Source: Diploptera punctata (Eukaryota; Arthropoda; Insecta; Blattodea; Blaberidae). Taken from it: a stretch of 64,000 nt of DNA. The stretch lies in assembly GCA_030220185.1 (NCBI GenBank), contig JASPKZ010007528.1, positions 1 to 64,000 on the forward strand, given 5' to 3'. The notes under the pieces were generated by a model, which was not told where the DNA came from, did not search any database, and saw nothing but the letters and a program-made list of their open reading frames with translations. The position numbers and the translations under genes were made by a program. Position 1 is the first letter of the stretch. The number at the start of each line of letters is the position of its first letter. Below are positions 33,945 through 44,379 of this stretch, one piece after another.

Positions 33945-34320
33945 TAATGAATGAGTTGGAGATAATGCTTTAACATCTCACCTCATCAAGTTGCATGTCT
34001 TTATGATACCAGTTTCAAAAGTATAATTTTACTTCCATCTTCAGTCAAACTCCAATTGTCAAAATTTCGCCGTTAACACCATCTTCTGGACTGCCATCTG
34101 GTGTCGATTTTATGAATAATTTGATCTCCAAATTCATAAAATCAATGCCAGGTGGCAGTTCACAAGGCAGTGTTAATGGCAAAATTTCAACAGTTGGAGA
34201 TTGACTAAAGATGGAAGTAAAATTATACTTTTGAATTCGGTATCGTGAAAACACACAACTTTATGACGTGAGATGTTAAAGCATTTTCTCCAACTCATTC
34301 ATTAATTTTAAATGTATTTT
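33945..34320. repeat. PLE lineage K palindrome
   Basis: Inverted pLTR pair (outer text AATGAGTTGGAGATAATGC and complement) with short C-terminal coding tails in both arms. The left hammerhead is complete. The right one has lost G5 (CTAAAGA) and the GAAA. Confidence 0.8.
34004..34047 (-). ncRNA. hammerhead ribozyme, PLE lineage K
   Basis: Minus strand: helix I TGA/TCA (34045-34047 with 34004-34006). Core CTGAAGA at 34038-34044, extra T at 34037. Helix II GGAAGTA/TACTTTT (34030-34036 with 34017-34023, two G-U pairs). GAAA 34013-34016. Helix III AC/GU with a two-base loop. H17 is A at 34007. Confidence 0.72.
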
Positions 34321-34499
34321 ACAAGTTCAGTGAAAAATCTCACCAGCTTTCTTGTAATCTACCACATTTAACGATCACATGTCTTATATACTTGACACAT
34401 GCTCCCTGTCAATGTGACAGTAATTGTGGTGTGAATGGCGGAAGGATACAATTGGTGTTTGTTTAAGTTAGGATCACTCTAAGAGCAGATAAGGTATAG

Positions 34500-36190
34500 C
34501 AATGTGATGACTGGGAAGGTACAATGGGTGGATTTCTCAACCGAAGTGTAAACCACGATCATGGTTTTCCAATTTTTTATTGTTTCTATAAAAACTATAA
34601 AAATTAAAGTATAAAATTATGGAATATTCACCTGAAAGGTCCGTCTTACTTACTCTTACTCACTAGCATTATCGAACCTGTAGGTTCATGGCTGCATGGA
34701 CATAAGCTCTCCATACATCCCTATCCTGAGCTAATGCTTTCCAATCATTCCCTGTATAATCTACTTCCCTCAAATCATAGTTATTGTTATTCTCCCACCT
34801 CATTCTTGGTCTACCAACTGGGCATTTTCCCTCTGGCTTTCCTACAACAAGCTTCCATGCAAGTCTCCCATTCCCCATACGTGCAACATGTCCTGCCCAT
34901 TGCAGTCTACGAGACTTAACTGTTCTTATTATATCTGGCTTCCTATAAAGACTATGTAGTTCATTGTTATGTAAGTTTTCTCCATTCACCTGTCTGTTCA
35001 TCTCTCTTTGGTCCAAACATTTTCCTAAGAACTTTATTCTCAAATACTCGTAATCTCCTTTCCTCCCTTAAAGTAAGAGTCCATGTTTCGCATCCATATA
35101 ATATAACTGGTAGAATAATAGTTTTATATATTTTCAGTTTAACGCTTTTTGAAACGAGTTGGCACATCAAGAGTCTCTGCAATGCATAATAGCATGCATT
35201 TCCAGAATTGAGCCTATGTTTAATTTCTTTGTGCATCTCATTCCTATTTGTGATTATTGTTCCTAGGTATTTGAATTCAGCCACTTCCTCAAAATTTCCC
35301 TCATTTGTCATTAGCTGTCCATTTCCATTAGAATTTCTACGTGTGACCATATATTTACTTTTATTGATATTTACTTCCAGTCCTAATTTCTTAGTGTTAC
35401 TCAATAGTGTGTGCGTGTTGTCCTTTAGTATCTCCTCGCTATCGCCCAATAGTACTACATCATCAGCATAAACTAACAGCTTATTAATACCATGGAGTTG
35501 TAAGCCTTCCTCATTCTCTAAAGATTTAATGGCATGCTCTAGTACAAAATTAAACAATAGAGGAGATAGTGCATCTCCTTGCTTCAACCCATTCTGGATT
35601 TCAAAAGTGTCCGAAAACTGTTTGCCTACATGCACCCTACTCTTCGTGCCATTTAGACACATTCATATATGTCTAACTAACTTTTTAGGAATTCCGAACT
35701 CCAGCAGGATACTATATAACTTCTCCCTCTTAATTGAATCATATGCTCAAAGGTCCGTCTCCTCAACTTAATTAATTATTTAGCTAACCATGAATCTTAT
35801 TTAGCTAAATAATTAATCAAGTTGAGGAGACGGACCTTTCAGGTGAATATTCCATAATTTTATACTTTAATTTTGAATAATACCTCAACGGAACACATCA
35901 TGAATCTTATAAAAGTTAACAATAAAAATATTTATATTTGAAGAGAAAAATTTTTCTCTTCAAATATAATTTATCCTTCAATGAGAAGTGTTAAATTAAT
36001 AATAAAATCGTCAACAATAAAAATGCCTGAAAATTCGCAGAAATTGTTACAAAACCACAGACATGATTCAGACATTTGTTTTTGTAATTAACAGCCGTAG
36101 GTTTTCAGTTTTTATAGTTGTTATGGAAACATTAAAAAATTGGAAAACCGCAGTCGAGGTTTAGACTTCAGTTGAGAAATCCACCCAATA
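34500..36190. repeat. outer inverted repeat around an L-A copy
   Basis: 34560-34650 is the inverted copy of about 35750-36170 (shared GGTGAATATTCCATAATTTT and the ATTTTTATAG region). A small palindrome at 35751-35840 (TCCTCAACTT and complement) lies at the right junction. The L-A element (34650-35760) occupies the middle. Confidence 0.6.
34650..35762 (-). pseudogene. L-A non-LTR reverse transcriptase, longest copy
   Basis: Minus strand, two overlapping frames (35662-34967 and 35043-34669). Order: KQGDALSPLLFNFVLEHAI (motif B region), LLVYADDVVLLG (catalytic YADD), LGTIITNRNEMHKEIKHRLN, ILYGCETWTLTLREERRL. After a frameshift near 35000 comes GHVARMGNGRLAWKLVVGKP and GRPRMRWENN. The 3' end has the short (GTAA)n tail. 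It is 5'-truncated before RT motif A. The tail and connection motif suggest an RTE-like clade, which is an inference. Confidence 0.82.
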
Positions 36191-36545
36191 AGTAGCAGCT
36201 CCAGGTTGAGAACCAGCTGTAGCGCCTCAAGGACCCAACAAGCTGACCACATGACAATAATAATAACCCTTTATTTAAGCTGGCAGAGTTAAGGCCGTAA
36301 GGCCTTCTCTTCCACTCAACATGACTGGATCTCTGTGAATAACACATATGGATGCGTGACCAGTTGTCGGTTTGTTAGGCCAAGGGCCTTCCAGGCTTGT
36401 ATCATGGAAAAGAAATTTCAGTCAATGTATAGAACCATTTCTTACCCAGCCATCACGAGGAATTTGTGTGGCTCCAGGTTGAAAAAACTAGCTGTAACAG
36501 CTGGAGAATCTGACATGCTGACCACGTCATCTCTATACAGGCAAG
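36182..36545 (+). repeat. SINE family 2 fragments
   Basis: 36182-36255 (AAGTAGCAGCTCCAGGTTGA) and 36340-36545 share the body text of SINE 2 with an interruption. The middle 36255-36320 resembles the L-F 3' UTR (AAGCTGGCAGAGTTAAGGCC). Similar scraps lie at 33003-33110, 37082-37165 and 37842-37940. Confidence 0.5.
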
Positions 36546-36594
36546 ATGATCCCTTTATTAATATATTAAATTTGGGAATTTTTAACATTATGAG

Positions 36595-36890
36595 GTTCAA
36601 TTAATAATAATTAAATGAATCATGATTTCTTCTTACCTCATACTTCTATGTTTTTTTAAACACAGCACTGCGGTATCGGCGACACCAGATGGCAGTTTGA
36701 AGAGGAATTCCTTCAAAAGAACACCAGATGGCAGTCTAGATAATTACCGGCAAAAGGGAAAAAAATTGACAGTCGTGAAAACAGCTGACGATGACGACGT
36801 GTCGCCGATACTGCAGTACTGTGTTTAAAAAAACATAGAAGTATGAGGTAAGAAGAAATCACGATTCATTTAATTATTATTGATCCCTTT
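36595..36890. repeat. PLE lineage E palindrome
   Basis: Inverted pLTR pair (TCTTCTTACCTCATACTTC and complement). The right arm has two TPDGS coding units and the best-kept lineage E hammerhead (36779-36826). Confidence 0.8.
36779..36826 (+). ncRNA. hammerhead-like fold with GATA core, PLE lineage E
   Basis: Helix I ACAG/CTGT is strong. CTGACGA is at 36785-36791, then extra T, helix II GACGAC/GTCGCC with one mismatch, GATA (36807-36810) where GAAA is required, helix III AC/GU with loop TGCA, H17 A. A14 is replaced by U in all lineage E copies seen, so activity is doubtful. Confidence 0.5.
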
Positions 36891-37075
36891 ATTATATTAT
36901 TTTTAGTCTGGACATCTTACCTCAATATTAATGTTGATTTGTTCTTGGACATGTTTCAAAACAATTATGTCCAAGAACAAATCAACATTAATATTGAGGT
37001 AAGATGTCCAGACTAAAAATAATATAATTAAAATAACCTCAAAATATAACTTCCTAAAATTAAATATTTATTGAT
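36891..37075. repeat. PLE lineage A minimal palindrome
   Basis: Two inverted lineage A pLTR ends (GGTCTGGACATCTTACC-type ends) joined at about 36968, within the hammerhead region. The left arm stops in helix II, the right arm starts in helix III. Confidence 0.8.
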
Positions 37076-37174
37076 CCCTTTATGTTGACACGTGTGGATA
37101 TCAGGCCAGCTCGAGATTGCTAGGACAAGGGTTTTCTAGGCCTACGGGGCCATGGAGAAAATATGTAAGCTATG

Positions 37175-37835
37175 AATAAATTACAATGTTTCATACTTCA
37201 CCTCACATCCAGTCTTCTAAGTAGATCACTGTTTTTAAAACCTTTGCAGCTCCATCTTCAGTACTGTCTTTTCAACTGATGTTATGTCGATCAGAAGAAC
37301 TACTTCTTCTTCCCTCTGTTGGTGGACAGATAAACCTCCAGATACAATTACAATCTTGTTTTTTTTAATGTGGATTTTTTCCAAACCGCGAGTTCTTTTA
37401 GTTCCTCTGTTTGTTTAATTAGACTGGCTTTTGATTCAATTAAATGTTTTTCGGACCAAGCATGAGCAGCTACTGCTGACTTTTCCACTTCTCCATTTTT
37501 GATGTTTCTAAGATATTCTTTCACCCTTGTTTTCAAATTTCTTTTTGTTTTCCTATGTAAATTTTCTCACAATCCCTGCATTTGATCTGATAAATTTCTG
37601 ATTTGTTTTGTTCTTCAATTTTTTCATTTTTATTGGTTTTTTAACTTTGAAATTCCTGTGGATTCTGATTGGATCCAGAGGTTTATCGGTCCACCAACAG
37701 AGGGAAGAAGAAGCAGTTCTGATCAACGTAACATCAGTCGATGAGATATTACTGAAGATGAAGCTGCAAGGTATTGAAACTGCAGTATAATTGGAAGACT
37801 GGATACGAGGTGAGGTATTAAGCATTTTAATTTAA
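37175..37835. repeat. PLE lineage D/C mixed palindrome
   Basis: The left arm (minus) has a pLTR and GIY-YIG coding text (TRVKEYLRNIKNGEVEKSAV at 37440-37530). The right arm (37640-37835) has the C-terminal tail and pLTR. Cores CTGAAGA are present in both, but helix II does not pair, so the ribozymes are decayed. Confidence 0.7.
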
Positions 37836-37995
37836 TCCCCTCTATGTTGACACATGTGGATATGAGGCCAGCTCGAGATAGATAAGAGAAGGGTTTTCTA
37901 GACCTACTGGGCCACGGAGGAAATATGAAGCTATGAATAAATTAGTTTAATTTGTCAGCTCCAGTTATTCTGCTGTGATTATAACAAACGGTGGT

Positions 37996-39880
37996 TTACA
38001 TTTTACCTGCGAGATGAAGGTTACGATGTTTCTTCATGTCTTGTTTCTGAGCGAACCTGCGACCACAAACATCACATGCGTGAGGTTTTTCTCCCGTATG
38101 AATGCGAATATGAATTTTCAAACCATTCGACCTACGGAAAGCTTTGCCGCAATATTCACATGGATACGGTTTCTTGCCTTGATGTATCCACATGTGCTGA
38201 TAATATGAATGACTAGTACGAAAAGCTTTTCCGCAAACATTACATTTAAATGGACGTTCTCCGGTATGTTTACGTAAATGTGCATCTCTAACGTCTTTAA
38301 ACGGAAACTTTCACCGCACACTTCACAATGATATGGTTTTTCACCGGTATGAAGACGTATGTGCGAATATAAATGTGCACTTTGTACAAAACGTTTACCG
38401 CACATTTCACATCCAAACGGTTTCTCGCCGGTATGTATACGACGATGAAGTACCAATGAACGTTTTTGTGAGAAACGCTTTTCACAAAATTCACAATTAA
38501 ATGGCAATTCGCCGGTGTGGTTTCTTCTATGCGCTACTAAAGTAACACGATAAGCAAAAGATTTACCGCAATCTTCGCATTTAAATGGTTTTGTATTATG
38601 CGGTATAATATCATCTTCAAAAGTTTTAATCAAAGGATGCGCTTCCTTTCCTATGTTCCATGAGTTTTACATACGTTGGAAAACTAGAACCTGCACACAG
38701 TTTACAGGTATACATTCTTTGTTGCTTTGAGTCGTCGAGATGTGCCATAACATGTTGTTTGAATAAAGTCTTACGAGCAAAGCATCGCCCACATTTATCG
38801 CATTGAAACGGCTTTACGTCCATATGCGTGATTCTATGTCCTTTCAATGTAGCATTATCATAAAATTTACCTCCACAAATATCGCATACGAAAGGTCTCT
38901 CCCCAGTATGAACGCGTTGATGTGCTATTAGCCGTGCTTTAAGCTGGAACGTTTTACCGCACTGTTCACAACGGTGCGCTTTCTCTCCCATATGTACCAA
39001 TCGAACGTGATCAAATAAATTATTTTCTCTACTAAATTCTTTTCCGCAATGTTCGCACACTACAGGACTGCCACCTTCGTGAACTTGCTGATGAAATTCA
39101 AGTCTTGCTTCTGTACGGAAAAATTTTCCACATTCGGTACATTTAAAAGGACGTGTTGCGCTGTAGCAGTTGTGCCCAGCTAAAGTTCTAGGGTTGTTAA
39201 ATCTTCTCCCACACGTCGGACAAATCAAACGTTTTGAACCTTTAGGTCGTAAACGTCTCTCCTCCGCTTTATGTTCCTCGCAATGACTCACTAAACATAA
39301 TTCACTCGTAAAACATAATTCGCATAAACTGCAGGGATAAAGATCTGACTCCATGTGACACTTAGCGTGGTCCAGGCACAATTCTATATTCGCAAATGTT
39401 TCTCCACATAACCTACAGCTCGGAAATTCTGTCTTAGGATGAAGTTCGCTGATGTCACCTTCTAAATTCTGATTTTCATGTACAATTCCTAATTCCCCAG
39501 AACCGTCGTCGTCCCAGACATTGCTGCTATCTTCACTAGTTTCAAGATTCAAAGCATTGTTTACAACAATACCATGGACAGAGCTGTACGTCATATTGTT
39601 CTTTCTGATTATCTGTGCTCCGATTTCTTTGAGGAGGGCGATGTCACCGTTCTCATCAGCCTGAGTTATGTTACTTTTAATAGTAGCCATGCTTCCGTCG
39701 CAACACAGAGGGCAGCAGTATCTGTTCTTAGCTTCGTAGTTCTGATCGTGGTCAACGCGGTTAATTGTAACACTTTGATCGTAGTAGTTAGTGTTATATG
39801 TGATGGTGTCATTCTCTGACTTGATGGCGATGATAGCAACGTTTGCCTTGGTGTCGTCTGTGTTGTAAAGTGCACGAGAC
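37996..39880 (-). CDS. UBL-THAP-ZAD zinc-finger protein, exon 6: C2H2 finger array (two frame breaks)
   Basis: Acceptor CAG at 39883-39881; the first base completes an Arg codon split with exon 5. About 210 residues of acidic linker are followed by roughly 16 C2H2 fingers with many TGEKP-type linkers, down to the stop at 37996. The frame shifts near 38643 (one base too many inside finger 9, between its H ligands) and near 38303 (one base too few inside finger 13). The third segment is back in the original frame. Outside these points all ligands are conserved. So either the gene was recently disabled or the two sites are sequence errors. The role inferred from domains is a DNA-binding nuclear regulator. 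Confidence 0.88.
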
Positions 39881-40380
39881 CTGAAACAAAAACACAAACT
39901 GCGTAAACTAAATTAAATCTTCAGCAAGTCCAATTTATGGTCCAAGTTTGCTGGATTACAGAATTTATATATAGTTAAAGCTCCTAATTTGTGGGTTAAA
40001 AAATTGAGACACAGTTCGTGTATTCGCGGATCCAGTCAGTATAATAGAAGGATATGGTATCCTTTTTTTCTGCAGACACGTGTCAAGGCGGCTTTTACAA
40101 AGAGTGATTCAAACCAAATGTACAAATTAATATCAAAGTAAAACAAACCTTATTGTCACTAAGTCTAAAGTTCATTATAAAAATTCACTTCCACGGTATT
40201 TCACATGCTGCTATGTCCATTGATAAATGTCGTCCTCGCCACAATTGATGTTTTATTAAGTTATGTACTAATTTGTGTAGTAGGTGTTTCATTTATGGTG
40301 AAAATAAATATTTCTTATTAATTAAATAAAAAGAAAACATAGTTTTATTTGATTTTCATATTTATTAAGATATAATTCAG

Positions 40381-40417
40381 TGACAGCTTGTTTCGGTACA
40401 CTGTACCTTCTTCAGAC
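40381..40417 (-). ncRNA. hammerhead ribozyme, Poseidon-like PLE (left arm)
   Basis: Minus strand: CTGAAGA at 40409-40415, extra A at 40408, helix II GGTAC/GTACC (40403-40407 with 40395-40399, three-base loop). GAAA 40391-40394. Helix III ACA/UGU with loop AGC. H17 is C at 40382. Helix I is two pairs next to the core plus a distal AATTT/AAATT-type helix. Confidence 0.72.
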
Positions 40418-41055
40418 ATGTTAACAAATTATGAATTGTGTTTCAACTGATCTAAGCAACAATACAACAATATTTATTTAAATTTTTTAATTTAACAAAG
40501 GGGATTCATTCAAATCAAGTTGAGAATTTAACAGTTTTTTACTACTTTTAAATTTATTAATTTCTACAGCCTCCAAAAGGTCCAACTTCTTACTCTTATC
40601 ACAAATATGCAAAATTTCAAAATTTGGATCGAAACAATGATTAAATTGGAATCGGTGGTTAGCATATTTTGAATTTTCTAAATTAATTTAGGAAATTAGT
40701 TATCACAAATATGTAAAATTTCAAAATTTGGATCGAAACAATGATTAAATTGGAATAGGTGGTTAGCATTTTTTGAATTTTCTAAATTAATTTAGAAAAT
40801 TCAAAATATGCTAACCACCTATTCCAATTTAATCATTGTTTCGATCCAAATTTTGAAATTTTACATATTTGTGATAAGGGTAAGAAGTTAGATCTTTTGG
40901 AGGCTGTAGAAATTAATAAATTTAAAAGTAGTAAAAACCTGTTAAATTCTCAACTTGATTTGAATGAATCCCCTTTGTTAAATTAAAAAATTAAAATAAA
41001 TATTGTTGTATTGTTGCTTAGATCAGTTGGAACACAATTCATAATTTGTTAACAT

Positions 41056-41092
41056 GTCTGAAGAAGGTACAGTGTACCGAAACAGCTGTCAC
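41056..41092 (+). ncRNA. hammerhead ribozyme, Poseidon-like PLE (right arm)
   Basis: CTGAAGA 41058-41064, extra A41065, helix II GGTAC (41066-41070) with GTACC (41074-41078). GAAA 41079-41082. Helix III ACA/UGU with a two-base loop. H17 is C41090. Helix I is GT/AC next to the core, with a distal AATTT (41043-41047)/AAATT (41095-41099) after an internal loop. Confidence 0.72.
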
Positions 41093-41204
41093 TGAAATTT
41101 TATAATAAATATGAAAATCAAATAAAACTACGTTTTATTTTTATTTAATTAATTAATATGGATTTTCATCAAGTAAACACCAACTCAATTGATTAAATAT
41201 TTCT

Positions 41205-41500
41205 TACCTCTCCTCATATATAATAGGATATTAAAACCAATAAAAATTAAAGAATTGAAAATGAAAACAAATCAGGAAGTTATCAGATCAAATGCAGGGA
41301 TTTTGACAAAATCTATATTGGAAAAACAAAAAGAAATTTGAAAACAAGGGTGAAAGATCATCTTAGAAACATCAAAAATGGAGAAGTGGAAAAGTCAGCA
41401 GTAGCTGCTCATGCTTGGTCCGAAAAACATTTAATTGAATCAAAAGCCAGTCTAATTAAACAAATAGACAAACAAAAGCAACTCACAATTTGGGAATATC
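41205..41500 (+). mobile_element. PLE GIY-YIG fragment
   Basis: Text KIYIGKTKRNLKTRVKDHLR and SAVAAHAWSEKH (41310-41430) in one frame, truncated on both sides; right end at about 41495. Confidence 0.75.
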
Positions 41501-41656
41501 ATATTCGCGGTTTCTGTATTCGCGGCATGTTTGCGGAACATATCTCCTGTGAATAAGGAGCTTTTACTGCATACCCAGCAGACATTGACCTGCCCGACTG
41601 TTCAATTATGACGAGAATCATGGGTTAAAAATGTAGGTTTAATGAGTTGCACAAAC

Positions 41657-41793
41657 CTGAAATGTTTTCTCTCGTTTAGTTGTTGCAGCTTGGCCTCCGC
41701 TTGGAGACAAGTTTCAGCAAAGTCATGGCACATGTTGAGTTTGTTTACACAAGAGACACAGATCTGCTTGGGCAGTGGGTCAGTGCTCCTCAC
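41657..41793 (-). CDS. UBL-THAP-ZAD zinc-finger protein, exon 5: second half of ZAD
   Basis: 137 bases, phase 0 start after acceptor TTTCAG, phase 2 end before donor GTTTGT. Encodes PLPKQICVSCVNKLNMCHDF, then the AETCLQAEAKLQQL helix. CVSC supplies the second pair of zinc-binding cysteines of the ZAD, and the following helices mediate dimerisation in the family. Fits exon 4 (CRLC) directly. Confidence 0.92.
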
Positions 41794-42234
41794 CTGAAAC
41801 AAGTCCTAACTTCAGCTACAGTGTTATCCCCTCTTTTACACTTCTCAAAGGACCAGAGGGAAAGTAGTGTAAATTAGGGGAAACCAGGAGGAGCTAAAAA
41901 ATGTTGACCCTCATATTTTACAATTGTTCTACAACATGCAATGACTGGGATAATATTCAATATTGGCTCATGTGATGAATACGTGATAAAAATGATGTAA
42001 TAAAAAAGTAATAAAGACAGGGGTTGCAAGTGTTATAAAAAACACGGTTTTTCGTAAGAAATCATAAATTTATGCACTGGTTTTGATAAAATATTATAAT
42101 ATTTTTAAAGTTTCATAATAATTATATTATTTTTGGTCTGGACATCTTACCTCAATATTAATGTTGATTTGTTCTTGGACATGTTTCAAAACAATTCTCT
42201 GTTTTATCTTCAGCTTTCCCAGACTAATAATAAT

Positions 42235-42640
42235 AATAATTATAATTATTGTAACTCCGCCATGGCCGGTCCCAAGCCCGGATGAGAAAGGAGGAGGGGG
42301 AGGAGTAACAACTCGTTAAAAAACCAGGGTTCAGTTGGCTCCGACTGATAGTACTCTGTAAGCCAGGGTTACGGTGAAGACCTCAACGGCAGAGCCGGCA
42401 CAGAAGGAGTCCTTCATCATGGCGGATCTGGCGGAAGAGGCAACCCTATCTCTAAGGGAAATAGAGAAACGCTGCCTTGTGGTGAAGAGGGATCTTCTAA
42501 GGCTATGGGAGGAAAACCCAGACAGAAATTTTCCTGGTCCTCCAGGTTGGGGGTTTATGCTGTGGGCCAGCTCCCCATACATTGGAAAAAAAAAACAAAA
42601 TGCTAAAAGACCATATCAATCAAGCCGGACCAATAGATAG
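42235..42640 (+). mobile_element. non-LTR leader-type fragment
   Basis: GC-richer than its surroundings and shared with 30180-30400. It contains an 88-codon frame (42374-42640) that looks like part of a retrotransposon 5' region, with no recognised domain. Lineage A pLTR pieces flank it. Confidence 0.45.
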
Positions 42641-43293
42641 AGATAATAATTATTGTCAAAACCAGTATATAGAAACTGTTAACGTTATCGTTATCAAACA
42701 TTGGAATGCACACATATAGATAAGTTCAATAAACACTTAAAGCCTGTGACTGGAAAAAATCCAGAATAATATTTATATTGTAGGGCAAAGTACTGTTTAG
42801 ACGTTCGAGAAGCTTCTAGTACTTTCCAGGGGAAAAAAATCCCCTTGCATGTAAAAAGTCACATTCGATCATCCCGTATCTAGCAAAATACACAAACATG
42901 GACAACTTTATAATTATATTATTTTTAGTCTGGAGATCTTACCTCAATATTAATGTTAATTTGTTCTTGAACATGTTTCAAAACAATTCTGTTTTATCGT
43001 CAGCTCAAAATATAACTTCCTAAAATTAAATATTTATGGACGACTTTACCCATATAAATAATAGATATTCTCACAATAAGATGATTACGTCGTCAAAGAA
43101 GAAGGAACTAGTACATTGTCTTGTATCAGGACATGATTCTTCCCGCAACAGTTTGTGACTATAATTGCTTTTTCAATTGATATTTTAACTAGGTGGACTC
43201 TGCCATCAGAGAAAATAAAATAATTCATTTTTAAATAATAGTTTCAATACCATTATTGAACTTGGTATTTCGATAACTTAAAAATTATTAAAC

Positions 43294-43850
43294 ACAATTA
43301 AATTATTGTAAATCAATGGTAAAGAGAAAAATTTTTGCCTGAACCGGGAATCGAACCCCGAACCTTTAGCTTTCCGTGCTAATGCTCAGACCACTGAGCT
43401 AATCCAGGCTTCATTCCCATCCAAGCAAGAATCCTTCCTTTATCTTTACTCTACTGGCCCCACATTCAATTGCAATGAATCATCATTCACAAATACACAA
43501 TGAATGGCTTCTACCTGAAGAAGACATGAAGGGACTCCACACAGCTATAGCATTATTTATTAAATTAATATTGGGAAGCTAAAGCTGTGTGGAGTCCCTT
43601 CATGTCTTCTTCAGGTAGAAGCCATTCATTGTGTATTTGTGAATGATGATTCATTGCAATTGAATGTGGGGCCAGTAGAGTAAAGGTAAAGGAAGGATTC
43701 TTGCTTGGATGGGAATGAAGCCTGGATTAGCTCGGTGGTCTGAGCATTAGCACGGAAAGCTAAAGGTTCGGGGTTCGATTCCCGGTTCAGGCAAAAAATG
43801 TTCTCTTTACCATTGATTTACAATAATTTAATTGTGTTTGTAAATTTACT
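43294..43850. mobile_element. tRNA-capped palindromic element, best-preserved tRNA-like ends
   Basis: Arms of about 265 bases meet at about 43568. Each carries a 73-base tRNA-like sequence pointing outward (43337-43409 minus; 43720-43792 plus). The plus copy has an acceptor stem GCCTGGA/TTCAGGC pairing at all seven positions (one G-U), D stem GCTC/GAGC, anticodon stem TTAGC/GCTAA with loop ACGGAAA, and T arm CGGGG-TTCGATT-CCCGG. Position 33 is C instead of U, so it is not a normal tRNA gene. Confidence 0.8.
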
Positions 43851-44035
43851 TATTTCTATCATAGTAATAGCTTTAGCTTCCCAATATTAATTTAATATTT
43901 AATTAATTTAATTCTTAAATTAAACCTCATAGTGTTCTTTCCCTGTGAAAGGACAACAGTTATTTTAAAATACAATAATTACTTAATTATTAGGACAACA
44001 GTGGCCTAACTCCATGACGATAAATTGTTACTTAC

Positions 44036-44247
44036 TGTAACAGGCAAGCACATGTTAATTTTCTCTGAGATGCGTTGTTCACGTCCGTTAGCGCTGAAGA
44101 TGTAAACCATCTCGTTGATGTTAGCAGCACATAATCTGCACAACAGTCCCGGGTGGATTTCCTCCGCATCTTCACACTCGCTCTCTTCATCTGTCTCCAG
44201 CTGAACTTTATTGTTATGTTCCTGCTTCACCAACACCTCGCAGTTCT
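44036..44247 (-). CDS. UBL-THAP-ZAD zinc-finger protein, exon 4: acidic linker and first half of ZAD
   Basis: 212 bases, acceptor GTATTGCAG (ending 44248), donor GTAAGT (44035-44030). A Glu codon is split with exon 3. Encodes an acidic stretch (TDEESECEDAEE), then PGLLCRLCAANINEMVYIFS and KINMCLPVT. CRLC is the first zinc-binding cysteine pair of a ZAD, and ZADs continue with the part found in exon 5. Confidence 0.92.
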
Positions 44248-44379
44248 CTGCAATACCAACCACTTTAATGTTAAACATTATTCCGTTCCTACTTTATAAT
44301 TTTTTTAAAATTTATGTACACTAAAAATGAACTAGAATTAGAATCCCTTATCTTTATTTTTTTATAATAAATTTGGGAA

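Larger units (their letters stand above)
40320..41160. repeat. PLE palindrome, Poseidon-like C-terminus, with two intact hammerheads
   Basis: Left arm (minus, 40320-40690) and right arm (plus, 40790-41160) are inverted copies; an extra partial repeat (40690-40790) lies between. On the plus strand the right arm codes for a GIY-YIG C-terminal tail (ANHLFQFNHCFDPNFEILH-like, KLDLLEAVEINKFKSS), then a pLTR. The sequence is unrelated to lineages A-K. Confidence 0.8.
39881..41656 (-). other. intron 5 of the zinc-finger gene
   Basis: Contains a PLE palindrome (40320-41160), another PLE GIY-YIG fragment (41205-41500) and no coding exon that I can see. Confidence 0.75.
41794..44035 (-). other. intron 4 of the zinc-finger gene
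   Basis: Holds lineage A pLTR pieces (42120-42220 and 42905-43030, both minus), a non-LTR leader fragment (42235-42640) and a tRNA-capped palindrome (43294-43850). Confidence 0.7.

Noticed and set aside
42374..42640. 88-codon frame as a host gene exon
   Set aside because: Its surroundings recur at 30180-30400 and it lies among pLTR fragments; most likely retrotransposon leader sequence.
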